Of a stretch of 64,000 nucleotides of DNA, positions 11,785 through 23,569 are shown in pieces. Origin of the DNA: Vandiemenella viatica. Its lineage: Eukaryota > Arthropoda > Insecta > Orthoptera > Morabidae. Numbering within the stretch: the first letter of the stretch is position 1; each line of letters starts with the position of its first letter. The notes below the pieces were generated by a model. It ran no database searches. It worked only from the letters and a program-made list of their open reading frames with translations, and was not told where the DNA came from. A program made the translations under genes and the position numbers. The stretch is taken from NCBI GenBank assembly GCA_031002005.1, contig CM061919.1, forward strand, positions 20,407,687 through 20,471,686, in the 5' to 3' direction.

Positions 11785-12091
11785 TTGCATTTAGATGAAT
11801 TATTTTCTGAAGAAGGAAATACTTCTAAACGTTTGAAGTCTGATTCATCGAATCAACCTCAGCCTGGTACCTCACATGCTTCAGATTTCTCCGACAGTGG
11901 TTTCCAAGAAAGCAGTGTTATCATTCCAGCTGAAGAAATGTCTACCGACCAGAGACCGATGGCTCGACTTACTCAATCCAACACTAGTGTACAGTCTTCT
12001 AGTGGCAGTCAAGAATCAAAAACGTCGACTCTGTTTGTTCTATGGAAAGCGGTAGAACAAATTAAACAAAACTCTGTGGTTATTAGTAATA
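11785..12091 (+). pseudogene. Densovirus-like capsid (VP) gene, 5' portion before the Tigger insertion
   Basis: An open frame rich in Ser, Gln and Gly runs from 11785 up to the TA at which the Tigger element begins. On the far side of the insertion, at 26552, the frame resumes as a parvovirus-type capsid protein. This half has no signature motif and is assigned by contiguity alone. The Met at 11785 may not be the true start, because open sequence continues upstream in a broken form (about 11700). Confidence 0.55.
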
Positions 12092-12140
12092 GAGGAGAAT
12101 CGGGTAATATGGAATAGTGGGGTAATATGGAAAATCGTGG
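12092..12140 (+). promoter_or_regulatory. Terminal and subterminal Tigger motifs
   Basis: The motif GGTAATATGGAA occurs twice in the first 45 bp, and as a divergent hairpin pair at about 12463-12497. Inverted copies lie at 14659, 26345 and 26525. Such repeats are candidate transposase binding sites; binding is inferred, not shown. Confidence 0.55.
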
Positions 12141-12644
12141 TTTCTCCTCTGGTGAGTGCTGCTGTGTAGTGGAAATAGTGTCAACTACTGCTCAAAATTC
12201 CCATAATGCTTTGTTGCAAGTGGCGGTCATTAGCGCGCTGAACTGTGTTTGTTGTCCAAGGAAGTTTGTTTTTGCACTTTCCAGAATTTTTGCAGGTATG
12301 TTTTCTAAAATGTATATAAAATATTAGATCCATTATGTTGATGGCTAGTCTTAATGTAGTGTGTGCTAAAAGAGTAATAGTTTGCTTTACCTTTCTAGTT
12401 TTTAAGCTGGCAATTGTGTTTATAGCATCTTGAAGCGTATTTAGTCCAAAATGGCGGTTCGAGTAATATGAGATACTTAGTATTCCATATAACCCGAAAA
12501 ATAATTACCTATTTGAAATACATTTTTATTGAGAAACATAAGTGTATTTAATAAGTTTGTTGTTAATAATCCTTGAAAATAATAATATGATTATAATTTA
12601 CCTCTTTCTGAAATACTTACATTATTTATGTTTTGTTTTAAGAA

Positions 12645-14555
12645 ATGCCGAATAAGAAGGAAGATTGTGGAAAGAAGAGGAAGCTATGGAGTCCGAAAAA
12701 GATGGCCAGGGCTATTGCAGCAGTTAGAGAGAAGAAAATGGGATATCTGAAAGCATCGAAAGAATTTGCAGTACCGAGAGCTACTCTTTTTTCGCCTTGT
12801 TAAGAGCAAGGAGGAAAACGCCGAGGCAGCAGCTTCAAAACATCTTGGTCGTAAGCAAGTTTTTTCTAAGGAATTAGAAGCGGAATTAGAGAAATATTTA
12901 ATAAGTATGGAGAGTATGTTTTATGGTCTTACTAAAAAGGATATATGTATATTAGCCTATCAGATGGCTGTGAGGAATGATATACGACACCTTTTTGGGA
13001 AGAGTCAAAGTGCTGGGAAGGACTGGTTCTAATCTTTTTTGAAGAGACATCCTAGACTTTCTATAAGTAAACCAATGGGCACGTCCTTTTCTAGGGCAAG
13101 AGGATTTAGGAAAGAGGTAGTGGATACTTTTTTTAATCTCCTTGATGGCATTTTCCAAAAACACAAATACCCTGCCAACCGAGTGTATAATGTGGACGAA
13201 ACCGGGTTATCAGTAGTGCACAACAAAATTCCACATATCGTGGGACTGAATGGGAAAAAACAAATCGGGTCCCTCACATCAGCTGAGAGAGGATCCCTTG
13301 TGACAGTCATTATCTGTATGGGTGCCGGCGGTGATTTTGTGCCTCCTCATGTTATTTTTCCTAGGAAAAATATGAATGACCAGCTTTTGAGAGATGCTCC
13401 ACCAGGCACCATTGCCTCGTGTCACCCATCTGGTTGGGTTCAGACCAACATCTTTACAAAATGGTTTAAACATTTTATTTCCCACACAAAACCATCAGTT
13501 GAGAGCCCTGTTTTGCTAATTCTTGATGGACATTCGACCCACAAACGTAACCTTGAAGTTATAACTTTGGCAAAAGCCAATCATGTAACCATAGTATGCT
13601 TACCTCCTCATTGCTCGCACAAGATGCAACCATTGGACAAAACGTTCATGGGGCCACTGAAATCACATTACAGTGAGGAAGTAAGGTCTTTTCTAAGACA
13701 TAGTTCAAGGCCTTTAAGTGTGTTTGACATCATGAGTTTATTTGGAAAGGCGTTCTTAAAGGTTCAACGTGGTGATATAGCAGTCAATGGATTCAAAGTC
13801 ACCGGAATATTTCCAGTGAATAGAAATGTATTTGCCAGTGAAGATTTTGTCGCCTCGTCACTCACAGTTAGGCCTGAAAATTCAATGGATCCTGTGCCTG
13901 GTCCATCTAAGACCTCTGATGCCCCTCCACCTTTTTCATCACAGAGTTCTAACGAATTTGTTCCTGGTCCACCTAGGACATCCGAAGATTATCAGATGAA
14001 CCTGTTCCTTGTAGAAGGTCTGATGTATCTCTTTGTGATTCACCGATAAGTCCTCTTGATAGCTTCGTTCTACCAGTCGAAATATCACCACCACCACCTC
14101 CAAAAAAGACTTCAAACAGAGGGAGAAAACCTGGATCCTCATGTGTCCTAACCTGTTCATCATACAAAAATGATCTAGAGAGGAACATCAATGCCAAGAA
14201 GCAGCCCAAAACCAAAAAAGAAAAGGTCGAAATTGAAAAGCACAAGAAACCCGAGATTCTGAACCCCCCCCCCCCCCCCAAGAAACAAAAGCTTTCAAAG
14301 GAATTCAGTTCTAAAAATTACTCAAGTGGAGATGATGAGTCTTTCCATTCTGATATAACATCTGAAATGGACTTTGTACCATCTTCTGAACCAGGCAATG
14401 CAGACGCAGAATGCCTCTTCTGCAATGGAAAATTTTCAGAAGAGGTAAGAGGAGAGATCTGGGTAAAATGTTTGAGTTGTTCTATGTGGGCTCATCTGGA
14501 TTGCGCTTGTGCAGAAAAAGATGATTATATTTGCGATTTTTGTAAACACAATTAG
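12645..14555 (+). pseudogene. Tigger/jerky-like DDE transposase with C-terminal zinc finger
   Basis: The transposase would cut and paste the element using a DDE-type nuclease (DDE_1 family). The N terminus (ATG at 12645) carries a psq-type helix-turn-helix (ARAIAAVREKKMGYLKASKE). A central CENP-B-like DNA-binding part follows. The catalytic region from 13039 has YNVDETGL (first Asp), LLILDGHSTHK (second Asp) and LPPHCSHKMQPLDK (third Asp). A Pro/Ser-rich spacer leads to a PHD-like Cys finger at 14367-14555 (CLFCNGKF ... CLSCSMWAHLDC ... CDFCK), as seen in many arthropod Tigger proteins. The breaks are a frameshift in a T run near 12787, an in-frame TAA at 13030, and frame disruption near 14045 and the poly-C run at 14263-14279. 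It is probably inactive, though the poly-C run may be partly an assembly error. Confidence 0.9.
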
Positions 14556-15234
14556 TCTATGGACAATGAAAAAATGCCTTGTATAAAATATATTGACTTA
14601 AATGTACTATTAAATCTTGTTTTCTCAACTGCAGTAAGTTTACGTTCTTTGAAGCCTTCTATTCCATATTACCCGCCTATTCAAGGACGTAGCCAGGTAC
14701 GGGCAGGGGGGGGGGGCAGCTGCCCCCCCCCTAGCTGGACGCGGGTTTGCGCTCGATCAGAGTTCTGCCGAACCGAAGAGTAAACAATGTTAAGTAACAT
14801 TCAAAAATTAATTCGGTTCGTTCGATTTAAAACCTGCTTTCTACCGCTATTTGCGGGAAAACAGACGTTAGCGAGGGCGGGGCAGCGCAACGGTCCCCGT
14901 ACGGTGCTGCTGACGACTCTTAGATCGCTTACACACTGTGCGGTTTCGGCCGCGACGGAAAGTTTTCCGTCGCCGTCGTTCCAGTAGTGGCGCGAGGGAT
15001 CAAATGGGAGCTTACACGCTAGGCTTACACCCACGGCAGAGCTGCCGTCGACGGCAGGTATGCAGCCGTGCGCTGCCACTACATTCGACGGTAATTTGAC
15101 CGCCCCAATCCAGACAGTGGCCCTTGTGGTCAAATAGGCGCTTGCACACTCGGCGATTTTTTAACCGTATGTGCGCATTCAGTTAGTTAAAGTTAACATT
15201 TTTTGAATTTAAAAATCGTAATGTAAGTTAATTG

Positions 15235-15408
15235 ATGATGGATACTGATCTTCTCATTTCGTTAGCAGTTTTAAGAGACAAAACTATAGATTCTTTTAAA
15301 GATCGGAACGCTACCAGGAACGCTTGGAAAGAAGTGTGCCTTGAAATTAGGAATGATTTTGACGAAATGAAAAATGAGGAAAAATGCCTTTGGATAGTAA
15401 ACTTTTGA
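15235..15408 (+). CDS. MADF/Myb-SANT-like N-terminal fragment (57 codons)
   Basis: A short frame starting with two Met codons resembles the first two-thirds of a MADF (Myb/SANT-like) DNA-binding domain. It has a leading 'DLLISLAVLRDKTID', then a Trp in 'RNAWKEVC', the spacing usual for the conserved aromatic of helix 2. Such proteins accompany the transposase in PIF/Harbinger elements and direct it to the termini. The frame stops at 15406-15408; the rest could lie in a second exon or be lost through the hAT insertion 195 bp downstream. The match is by eye to the family pattern. Confidence 0.45.
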   Translation: MMDTDLLISLAVLRDKTIDSFKDRNATRNAWKEVCLEIRNDFDEMKNEEKCLWIVNF

Positions 15409-15759
15409 TCATGTATTTACATAAATTTTTGGAGCTTCAACTAGAAGTTGAAAAATGTTGAACCACATATTATAGAAAGATTTTGATGTTTAATACTATA
15501 TAACTGTGTCCTTATATCTTAGACATTTGCCAAGGAAAACTTTCAGCATTCGAAATTCTGTGGATCGACATTTTTTCTTCTTCTTTTCTTCTAACACAGC
15601 AGCAGGGCCCGCTCTAGCGGTTTTGCCGCCCCGGACAAATAGACAAATTGCCGCCCCTTAAGATTATGTAGAATTATATATTTTAAAAAAATAATAATTT
15701 TTAATCGAATAAAATATTAAATTTTAATAAAATCATGTATTCATAAATAAACTTATTGA

Positions 15760-17570
15760 ATTTTGATTTAGCGGCACAAGATAGAGAAATTAATTATGAA
15801 ATATCTGTACATAGCCACAAATTAACCATATTTTTTACATTTTTAAATGCTATTACAGATGGACATTATCACACAAACAATCTAAATGCCATTATTTTGA
15901 AAATAAAACGAGATTACATCAGATACGCTAAAATCACAAAAAAACTTTTTTTTCTTACTTTCAAGTTGCGAATTTTTTATTACATCTTAAAACTTACTTC
16001 ATTAGCAATTTCATACTCAATTGCCAAAATGGCTAAATCATTAAATTATCAATTTCTTGGTTTTCGTAAATGCTTACCAAGGCATCGTATACATCTCCCA
16101 AATGAAATTTTAAAGGGTTTAATGCCTCTATCCTCTCTATCCAATTCTCCCATCTAGTGTCACTCCATGTTTTCAAAGTTGAACCCTGAACATGCTTTAA
16201 AAGTATTGCCCATCGAAAAGTAAATGCCAAAAATAATAAATATATTTTTTGGAGCATGTTGAAGAAATTAGCGGCTTCCAAGGATGCTTTTGCCATTAAT
16301 AACAAGATTGAGAGATTGGCTACTACACGGAACATTGAATGCTCGCGAACTGTATTGTTTAATTCTAGATTGCACTCCTGCTTTATTGCCCCTCATATTT
16401 GACCCGTTCTCAGTCCCTGTCCTCTGATATCCTGCAAATTTAAACACAAGTCATTAAGTTCTCCAACTATAATGTCAGACATTTGTTTTCTTGTGGATCT
16501 TTCGACTGGTAAGAAGCCTTAAAAGCTTTCATTAATTTTAATTTCAACATCAGGATTAAATTTATTGGTTGAAACATATCTGATTACAAGAGTAATTTGC
16601 TGTATGTTACTAAAGTCAGGAGTACAGTTTAAAATTATGGAAAATATTTGAAATTTTTTATTTCATTAATAACATGAGACTTTACCACTATCCACTTTAC
16701 TACTATCCAGGTTTGTATATTTTTCCCAAGATATTGAGCTTTAGTCTCTACTTTTTAGAGCACTCAGCGGACGTGCTCTTCCATAATGGGATCATATTCA
16801 GACAGTAACTCAACTATTTTTAAGAATTTACTGTTATTATGCTCAAACAACTTGTCGCTTTTACCTTGAAAAACCAGTCAACTTTTACCAAGCATTTTGG
16901 TAATTGCAACAGTTCTTAGAAGCACCTCATTCCAATGATTTATTTCGGCATTAATAAATCTTTGAGTGGCAGCATCTACAGTTTTACAACAATTTAATCT
17001 TTTTTGCCTGAATATGATTTTTCGAAATTTCATGCTCTTTTAAAGTTTCGTCGAGGTGCTTCCAATTGGAGAGAACTAACTAAACAGCCGAAAATTTTGC
17101 AACAGAAGCAGTAAACGCAGTTTTGTGAAAGATAGTAGCTAATCTCATATTTGCTCTCCGTTGCTTAAAATTCGTGCATAATATTTTGCGCTAAATTGTC
17201 GATGTGTGTCATTGGAAGGAAATTTGTAATTATGCAATAATTTAGGTGGACCTTGCCTTACTAAAAAGCTTCTTACGGCGCCTCGTAAAATTCTTGGCCA
17301 CAAAGTTTCAGAACGCCTTCTGTGAGTCTCACGTTGGTGGCAGTTCCATTTGGTTTAGAAACTTCGTTCATTTGTTTGCTATTATTCTCTGACGATTCTG
17401 TACTTCTTTTGTATCCCGACCTGATATTGGTTTCTAAGATTTGTTTTGTTAAACCCTGAATACAGTATATTTTTTAAACGTGCCAGATTGATTCTTCCTT
17501 TCCGCTTCCTTTCCCAACCTTCTTTTTTTTTGTACTGGTAACCAGATAGTTTTCTTTGACCGCCAGACAT
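15760..17570 (-). pseudogene. hAT transposase, ZMYM1/DUF4371 type, decayed
   Basis: The minus-strand gene begins at about 17570 with MSGGQRKLSGYQYKKK, the usual basic start of this family. About 17290-17130 holds the TTF-type zinc-finger lead-in (GPPKLLHNYKFPSND, then YYARILSNGEQ). 16335-16033 holds the later part, with NFFNMLQKIYLLF and STLKTWSDTRWENWIERIEA (the conserved 'SdTRWe' motif). Fragments continue to about 15760. The sequence between is full of stops, so it is long dead. The family includes '52 kDa repressor of inhibitor of protein kinase'-like proteins, which are domesticated or active hAT transposases. Confidence 0.8.
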
Positions 17571-17599
17571 TTTGGAAGAGGCACGCACGTAACTCAAAC

Positions 17600-19180
17600 A
17601 ATGTAAACTATAAAATAAGATAAAAAGTAAATATTTATCCTTGTTCTAAATAAGCTAAAACCATAACTAAGATAAATTATTCTCAGTCGATATAAAAAAA
17701 TATTTATACACAACACAAAATATTTTCCATACCCTGTGAACATAAAGAAAGTCTAGTGTTACTACACAGTCAAAGCGTATTCACGGAGGATACTATTCGT
17801 AAATTTGCTGCAAATACAGAAATGATGTATAGAGAATGGCAATTTCTATAGGCTTAAACGGACTACGTTTACAAACAAACAAACAAAAACAAAAATGATG
17901 TTGTGGAGTGATTGTCGTGCAATGCACTTATTAAACCAACTGACAAAGTTATTGACATCCACTAAAATAGTTAATGAATTTCTTTTGTTGAGACGATTTA
18001 CAAATGCAGCAATTAGAGTATCTGTAAACTGCATTCGTATATATAATAAGCATCATGGGTTATTATATATACTAATATACTAATATATACTATTATATAT
18101 ACTATTATATATATATACTATTATATATACTAATATACTAATGGTATGTGAAGTGACTAATCGGTAATCAGCAGCTGTTAATATTATTTATTTATTAATG
18201 ATTGTAAGTACTGTCCCACACCCACTAAACTACAGTATTTTCAGAAGCGATCAAAGCTAGCGTATATAATTTAACCCAACCATAACACTCACAATGCCTG
18301 TACAACAAATCTGTGAGGCTCGGATTACGAGAAGAAATTATTATGCAAATTATTCCACTTCGATTTCCAATAACTAAGATCCATATTGATTTGGTGTATC
18401 AATTCAATAAAATAAATACTCAGCATCTCCCGCCAAGCACTATCGATTCCATGTATTAGAGCCAAACTGCAATTGCGAAAAATACTCCTTTTCACCGGGT
18501 CTAGTAACTTGTGGGCAGTATAACGTCGGAATCAGTGCAGGTAGCCGAGGTCAGGTGTAACAGCCTCCACCTACCGCGCTTCGCTTCTGTTGTGCGCTTT
18601 TGTCGTTGTGCGCTTAAATCGTTGTGTGCTTATGTCGTATATCCAACTAAATAACAGTTTAATCATAAATGTACTTACCTTTAGAAATAATGAAATCCTG
18701 AAGTAAATTTTATGAACTTCCACATATCACTAATAACGTAATAGTAAGACTAATGCTGTTGGGTAATGTAACCACTTTTATAATTAGCAATAATAAGCAA
18801 GTTGGGACAACAAAAGTCGAAACAGCGTTCTACTCGCGTGCTAAGGCCCAATTCACACAGAAGAGACGTGGCGCGGACTTGGGGCTGAAACATGGCGCGG
18901 ACGCGGCGCATTTTGAAGTTGCTCCTATGGCGGAATTTACACAGAGGCGGCGAGGCAAAGGCGCGCCCCTTTGAGGTCCGCGCCGCGTCTCTTCGAAGTC
19001 TCTAGGGGCGCACCCAAATAGCTAAGAACTGTAAGTTTTTAACGAACGAAAAATTCGGTATGTGAATTTTTTTTATTAATTGGGTATTTAACACATTAAT
19101 ATTATTAATATTTTTCTTACACTTACAGCCGAAATAGCGTCCCTAAATTTTAGCGACCCGGGCAAATGCCCGGTTGCCCC
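17600..19180. other. Non-coding 3' side of the hAT at 15603-19198
   Basis: AT-rich sequence with a GC-rich block (18840-19010) containing repeated CACACAGAnG(A/C)G and GGCGCGGAC motifs, possibly a decayed small element. Apart from the AT microsatellite nothing else is recognised. Confidence 0.35.
18056..18145. repeat. AT-rich microsatellite
   Basis: Imperfect repeats of TATATACTATTA and TATATACTAATA run for about 90 bp. Confidence 0.85.
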
Positions 19181-19198
19181 CCCCTAGAGCGGGCCCTG

Positions 19199-20058
19199 AC
19201 AGCAGTGACGAATACAGTGAGACAAGGTGTTCAGTAACTTCGGCATCATCTTCGCCATTTACTTTCGATTTTTCTTTGTAAAGTAATAGTTATTTAAAAA
19301 ACTTAACAGATTACAATCTAATCACAAAAGTTTAACTAGTTGATTGTGCTTGTAAGTATAAAAGCAATATAAACTCAACATTGATAGTGCATTACACAGT
19401 GAAGTATATGTATTAGTTACAAATAAATATAAGTCTTAGCCATTATAGGGTATTTTTCAAACTTTTCTTGTACATCTATTCATATTCACCTCAAGAAGTT
19501 TTCACCCTAATTAAGATAAAATAAATATAGCGTATTGGAATTATATGAAATTAAATGTTTATTTATAGTAGGCCCATGAGAAATCTGCTTACTTCAAGGA
19601 GATTGACAGCATTTCCACACGTTAAATACAATTCATCAACTGGGTATTCCTCCTTTGAATGCCGTACTTAAGGTTCGCAAGCAACTGTCGAAATAAACAT
19701 CCCAAAATAATTGAAAAATTTGGTGTCGTCGTTCCTCAAATATTCTGTTTCCTTTGGCTTTTTCTTTTCATATTCTATGGCTATGGAACCTTCAAAATAA
19801 CAATTTTAAAACTTAACTACGAAGTAATAAACACCAAATTAATTAAATTAACTTCTAATTTCACAAAATGAAATTCAGGTCATCAAAAGAAAGGTACTGA
19901 CGTCCGACACGTCATCTTTTACCAGCTCGTCATAGCAGCGAAAATTTACCGCTGTAATAGCAGCAACAGTTCTACCTCCGAATATGTAAACACCTCAAAT
20001 TATTAGGCGGCGACGATTATGTTTCCACTGCGGTGAAAACCGCACAGTGTGACCGGCC
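19199..20058. other. Right part of the Harbinger-like element
   Basis: AT-rich with no clear coding potential. The last 60 bp are the GC-richer inverted end. Short frames near 19659-19871 have no recognised motif. Confidence 0.35.
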
Positions 20059-20062
20059 TTAA

Positions 20063-20421
20063 GGGATTGTGCATAAACCTACGTGCTCGGTCTAGAGGGG
20101 GAGGGGTTGTCCTGGAAAGCTACAATGGGCTACTTAAAAGGGGGAGGGGATTTCCGAGCCAGTCCACGAAAGCTTTTCTTTCATATTAAGATACAGAACA
20201 TACAGAAGCATGGTGAATAATTATTTCTGTCATTTTATTATCCCGCTTGTAATTTATGATAGCCTGACAAGAAAAAAACAGTACAGAAATGACTTCAGGA
20301 ATCATTATGAGAAAAAGCTACGTGGGGGGGGGGGGGGGAGATAAAAGCCACGTTGGGCTACGTGGGGGGAGGGGGGTTCACATGATGCCAAAATGGAGCT
20401 ACGTTGTTTATGGACGGTCCC
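20063..20421. mobile_element. MITE (359 bp), probable TSD TAA
   Basis: The left end GGGATTGTGCATAAACCTACG and the right end, inverted GGGACCGTCCATAAACAACG, match at most positions. TAA lies on each side (20060-20062, 20422-20424). It contains repeats of 'GCTACGTGGG' and long G runs. It inserted at the very edge of the Harbinger-like element, sharing the TTA/TAA. Confidence 0.7.
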
Positions 20422-20684
20422 TAAGCTGCGTATCGAGTATGAGCGGCTGCTACGCGAGCCATGTTCGAGCGCGCCAAACCGGTTATTTGCCGTGCGAACC
20501 ATTTCTGTTGACGAGCGCGGCTTGCACGGCAAACTATCCAGGCACTGTCTTTTTGTGAAGCCACCGTGGACATTTCACGTGCGCGAATAGCCGCAACTTT
20601 CACTGTGATCCGACACATTGTATACTAGAAACTTAAACGAAAAATGATTTGGTGGATATGGAAATTATATTTTAATTCAATACA

Positions 20685-20948
20685 TTTTTTTTTTTTTTTT
20701 TTGTAACTGCTTTACGTCTCTTTTTAACATCGAGGTCTTTAGAGACGGGAAAGGATGGGGGGCAAGGATGGGGGCAAGGAATGGGAAGGAATTCGGCCAT
20801 GGCCTTTTGAAGGAAGCATCCCGGCATTTGCCTGGAGTGATTTGGGGAAACCATGGAAAACCCAAATCTGGATGCCCGGACGGGGATTCGAACCGCCGTC
20901 CTCACGAATGCGAGGCGAGAACGCTAACCGTTACACCGCCCCGCTCGG
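20685..20948 (-). repeat. tRNA-derived SINE, full length
   Basis: This is a complete copy on the minus strand. The tRNA-like head is at 20948-20870, with an A-box-like GGTGTAACGGTTAGCG and B box GGTTCGAATCC. The body carries GGGTTTTCCATGG, and a 17-base T run at the low-coordinate side is the poly(A) tail. Imperfect direct repeats flank it (20672-20684 and 20949-20961, 11 of 13 matching). It is very similar to 42180-42461, suggesting recent activity. Confidence 0.92.
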
Positions 20949-20961
20949 TTAATTGAACACA

Positions 20962-22399
20962 GTATGGCGAGAAACTCGTGGAAGACATTGGATATGAAGC
21001 CATCGAGGATACAATAAACAAATTTTTCGAGATTGACAATCGTAGAGTTTCTAAAATAATTAATTGAGCCAGTGCACTCAATTTCGGGAAGCATTTCAGT
21101 TACTGATAAACGCTGTGACTTCAAGATTTCTAGTAATTGGAGACTCGTGTACTAACCTGCATTACCTTTTTCGAGTTTCAAAACAATCATTGATTTGAAC
21201 AGTTTCAGATGTTTCTGACGCACTATGCGAAGCTCTGAAAGAATGGTCAATGATAAGGTAATAGCACCCGTTTAAAACTATTTTTTTAATTGCTACTCAA
21301 TTTTGTGTTGGCATTCTTAACGAGAACTTACTCCTTACTTAGTTAAAATGTATTATGTTGATTCTGTCATTTGGAGATTCTATAGATTCGTTGATTGGAG
21401 TTTCAAGTGACGGTTGTGGTAGTGATGGAGGTGATGCAATCTGAGTCTGATTAGGCTGCACATTTGCTATTACACAAAAATTTGACACCGTACAATTGTA
21501 TTAAAGGCGGCCGTTTTTGTTATCCATGGCAACAAACTTTCGCTGTGCCGCGCGAGCCAACTCGAACAAAGACATCCCGTCTTAACTGCGATTAAATACC
21601 GATAGATTGCAGGCTGACTCGACCCGCACACAACGCATCCGATCGTTTATACTGAGATATAACCAGAGCACGCTAATAATCTGTTCTTAAAAGTAATTAA
21701 TTTGTATTTTCCGTAAGGCTAACGATGGCTTTTAATATAGTATTACATACAGTACATACAAAAAGTAAGACTTTTGTTTAATGACTATAATTATCTGCAT
21801 TCGTTTGTATTTTATTTATTTTTATTACTATCAAGCGATCGTGAAAAAGTCGATAGTGTAAGAGCTAATTTGTGACAAAATATTTATTACTCTTGACTTT
21901 ACAGTAAATTTGTCGTAGGTGCTCGGATATGAGTTGGGTCGGTCCAACGGTCAAGTTGTTTCTCATTCTGCGGCCTACCTATACTGCTACATACTGAGTT
22001 ACAGCCCAGCTTGGGTACCTTCCTGAAAATAAATTTTCTGTAGATGCTAAAGCCACTAATTTGAAATTAAAATTTAATCATTGTTGCTTGAAGACTTACT
22101 TGCCTCTGCTAGTATAGTCTAATTCATTTGTTACTTGAACTTTGTTACTTTAAAAATATCCATGAATATTGCAAAAACATGCTTCATCACATTATCATCA
22201 ATCAGCTGCTAACGATGTTAAGAACTTCTTGGAGAAAATACCGGTCACTGTAATGATGAATACTGCTCACCGAAGGAAGTAGAAGACAATCGATATATTG
22301 TGTCATCTATAATATCTTCGATTATTTTCTGTGTTACACGTACAAATAACTTGCCTTGAAGATGTAAAGAGCAACATCAGGGTGTTCTTGAATACCTGC
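20962..22399. other. Interior of the large hAT, non-coding
   Basis: No clear gene. About 21430-22075 recurs inverted at 58298-59633 (a second copy of this hAT interior), including the landmark GCGCGAGCCAACTCGAACAA near 21553. Confidence 0.6.
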
Positions 22400-23440
22400 T
22401 GAAACTAAGAATTGATTCAAGTGTTCTGGTTTTGAAACAGCATATTGAAAAATTTAAGAAAAATGTCATGTATATCTCCCCACAGATTCAAAACGAAATC
22501 ATTGCCCTGTGCGGCTTGGTCGTTAAAAATGAAATTGTGCAGGCCGCAAAGAAGGCTTATACTTATATTGTGTTGGCAGATGAGTCGTGTGATATAGCTG
22601 GGAAAGAACAGCTTTCCATAAAAATAGTTTTACTGACGAAGATAAAATACAATCCGCCAAAAATCTCTCAGATTCGTAGAACCGATGGATTTAAATGACA
22701 AATTATAGCATTAGAAATCGACAGGTTTTTAGAAAACGAAGGACATGGGCCTAATAGTTGTGTTAGCCAAGGATGTGAAGTGTGTTCTACATTGGCGGGT
22801 GATATTGATGGGGTTCAAAGTTTTTTAAAGAGAAATATAAAAAAGCCTTGTATTTTCATTGTGAAAGCCACAGACAACATGGTTGTAAATAATTTAAATC
22901 AAATTACAGAAATATGGAACACAATTTGAACCACAGAGTACATCATAAACTTTTTACAGAGAAAGTACGTGCCAAATATTTCAGCTTTATACGAGACCAC
23001 TGGTCTCAAAAATATACGTGTTTTGCTATTTTTAACAAGAATTTTGAAGACATTGTCAAAGGACTTTCGAATGTTTCTAGGGAAGAAAATGATGCGGCGA
23101 GGAAAGGTGCTTACCAGTTATAGTGCGCTGCTACTAAGTCAGAATTCATTATATGCGTTGGATTGAATACTCAGGATTACTGGAACCTGTTGCCACTGCG
23201 TAAAAATCAAAGACGATCGACATGGGAGTAATGTCTGTCATAAAAGATAATCGCAGCGACGCGGACACGGAGAGCTAAAATATTTTAAACACATCTACCA
23301 GTACTGCAGCTGCCATTGAAACCGATTTGAAAGTCCGGCGCATTGTATCTGTCCAACAACGTCGTCCCAATCACCCTGCTCAATCTCTATACGATTTTTG
23401 AAAGGAATCTATTTCATACCTTATTTAAATTCCTTGATAG
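22400..23440 (+). pseudogene. hAT transposase, ZMYM1/DUF4371 type, decayed
   Basis: The plus strand carries the middle and end of a hAT transposase. 22432-22698 holds KKNVMYISPQIQNEIIALCG and YTYIVLADESCDIAGKEQLS, the first catalytic-region signature (DES). Later frames (22914-23123 and an overlapping frame to 23166) hold the segment normally around the 'TRWs' region and a helical part. Near 23320-23400 'RRIVSVQQRRPNHPAQ' matches the conserved RxN stretch before the dimerisation domain. Frameshifts separate the pieces. Strand and position make it the likely transposase of the large hAT at 14682-26343. It differs from the minus-strand gene at 15760-17570, so two different hAT lineages are nested here. 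Confidence 0.75.
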
Positions 23441-23569
23441 CTTCTCTGGAGTAGTGTTTTAGGATTATACATTGCGCTTTTACACGCTTTGTTTTAAATT
23501 TAACTCTAGTTATTTAGTAAATAGTCAATTATAGTAAGTATTTAGTTTTAGATCAATTTACATGTATCA

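Larger units (their letters stand above)
15603..19198 (-). mobile_element. hAT element with CAGGGCCCGCTCTAG ends
   Basis: 15-bp perfect inverted ends (CAGGGCCCGCTCTAG) lie at 15603 and 19184-19198. The 7-bp ACAGCAG repeats on both sides (15596-15602, 19199-19205); hAT duplications are normally 8 bp, so one edge base has probably changed. The element is 3.6 kb and encodes a decayed ZMYM1-like transposase on the minus strand. It lies inside the Harbinger-like element. Confidence 0.88.
14923..20058 (+). mobile_element. PIF/Harbinger-like element, TSD TTA, with nested hAT
   Basis: Inverted ends share CACACTGTGCGGTTT (about 14932 and, inverted, 20036-20051), and TTA lies on both sides (14920-14922, 20059-20061). 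GC-rich subterminal repeats (for example GCCGTCGACGGCAG near 15045) are typical. It carries a MADF-like gene start at 15235 and no recognisable DDE nuclease. Without the hAT at 15603-19198 it would be about 1.5 kb. The outer ends are less similar than the 15-bp core, so the ends are probable, not certain. Confidence 0.6.

Noticed and set aside
23440..23475. Partner end of the TAGGGACTGCAATCC hAT (near TTTTAGGATTATAC)
   Set aside because: Similarity is weak and the neighbouring 8 bp do not match those after 25886.
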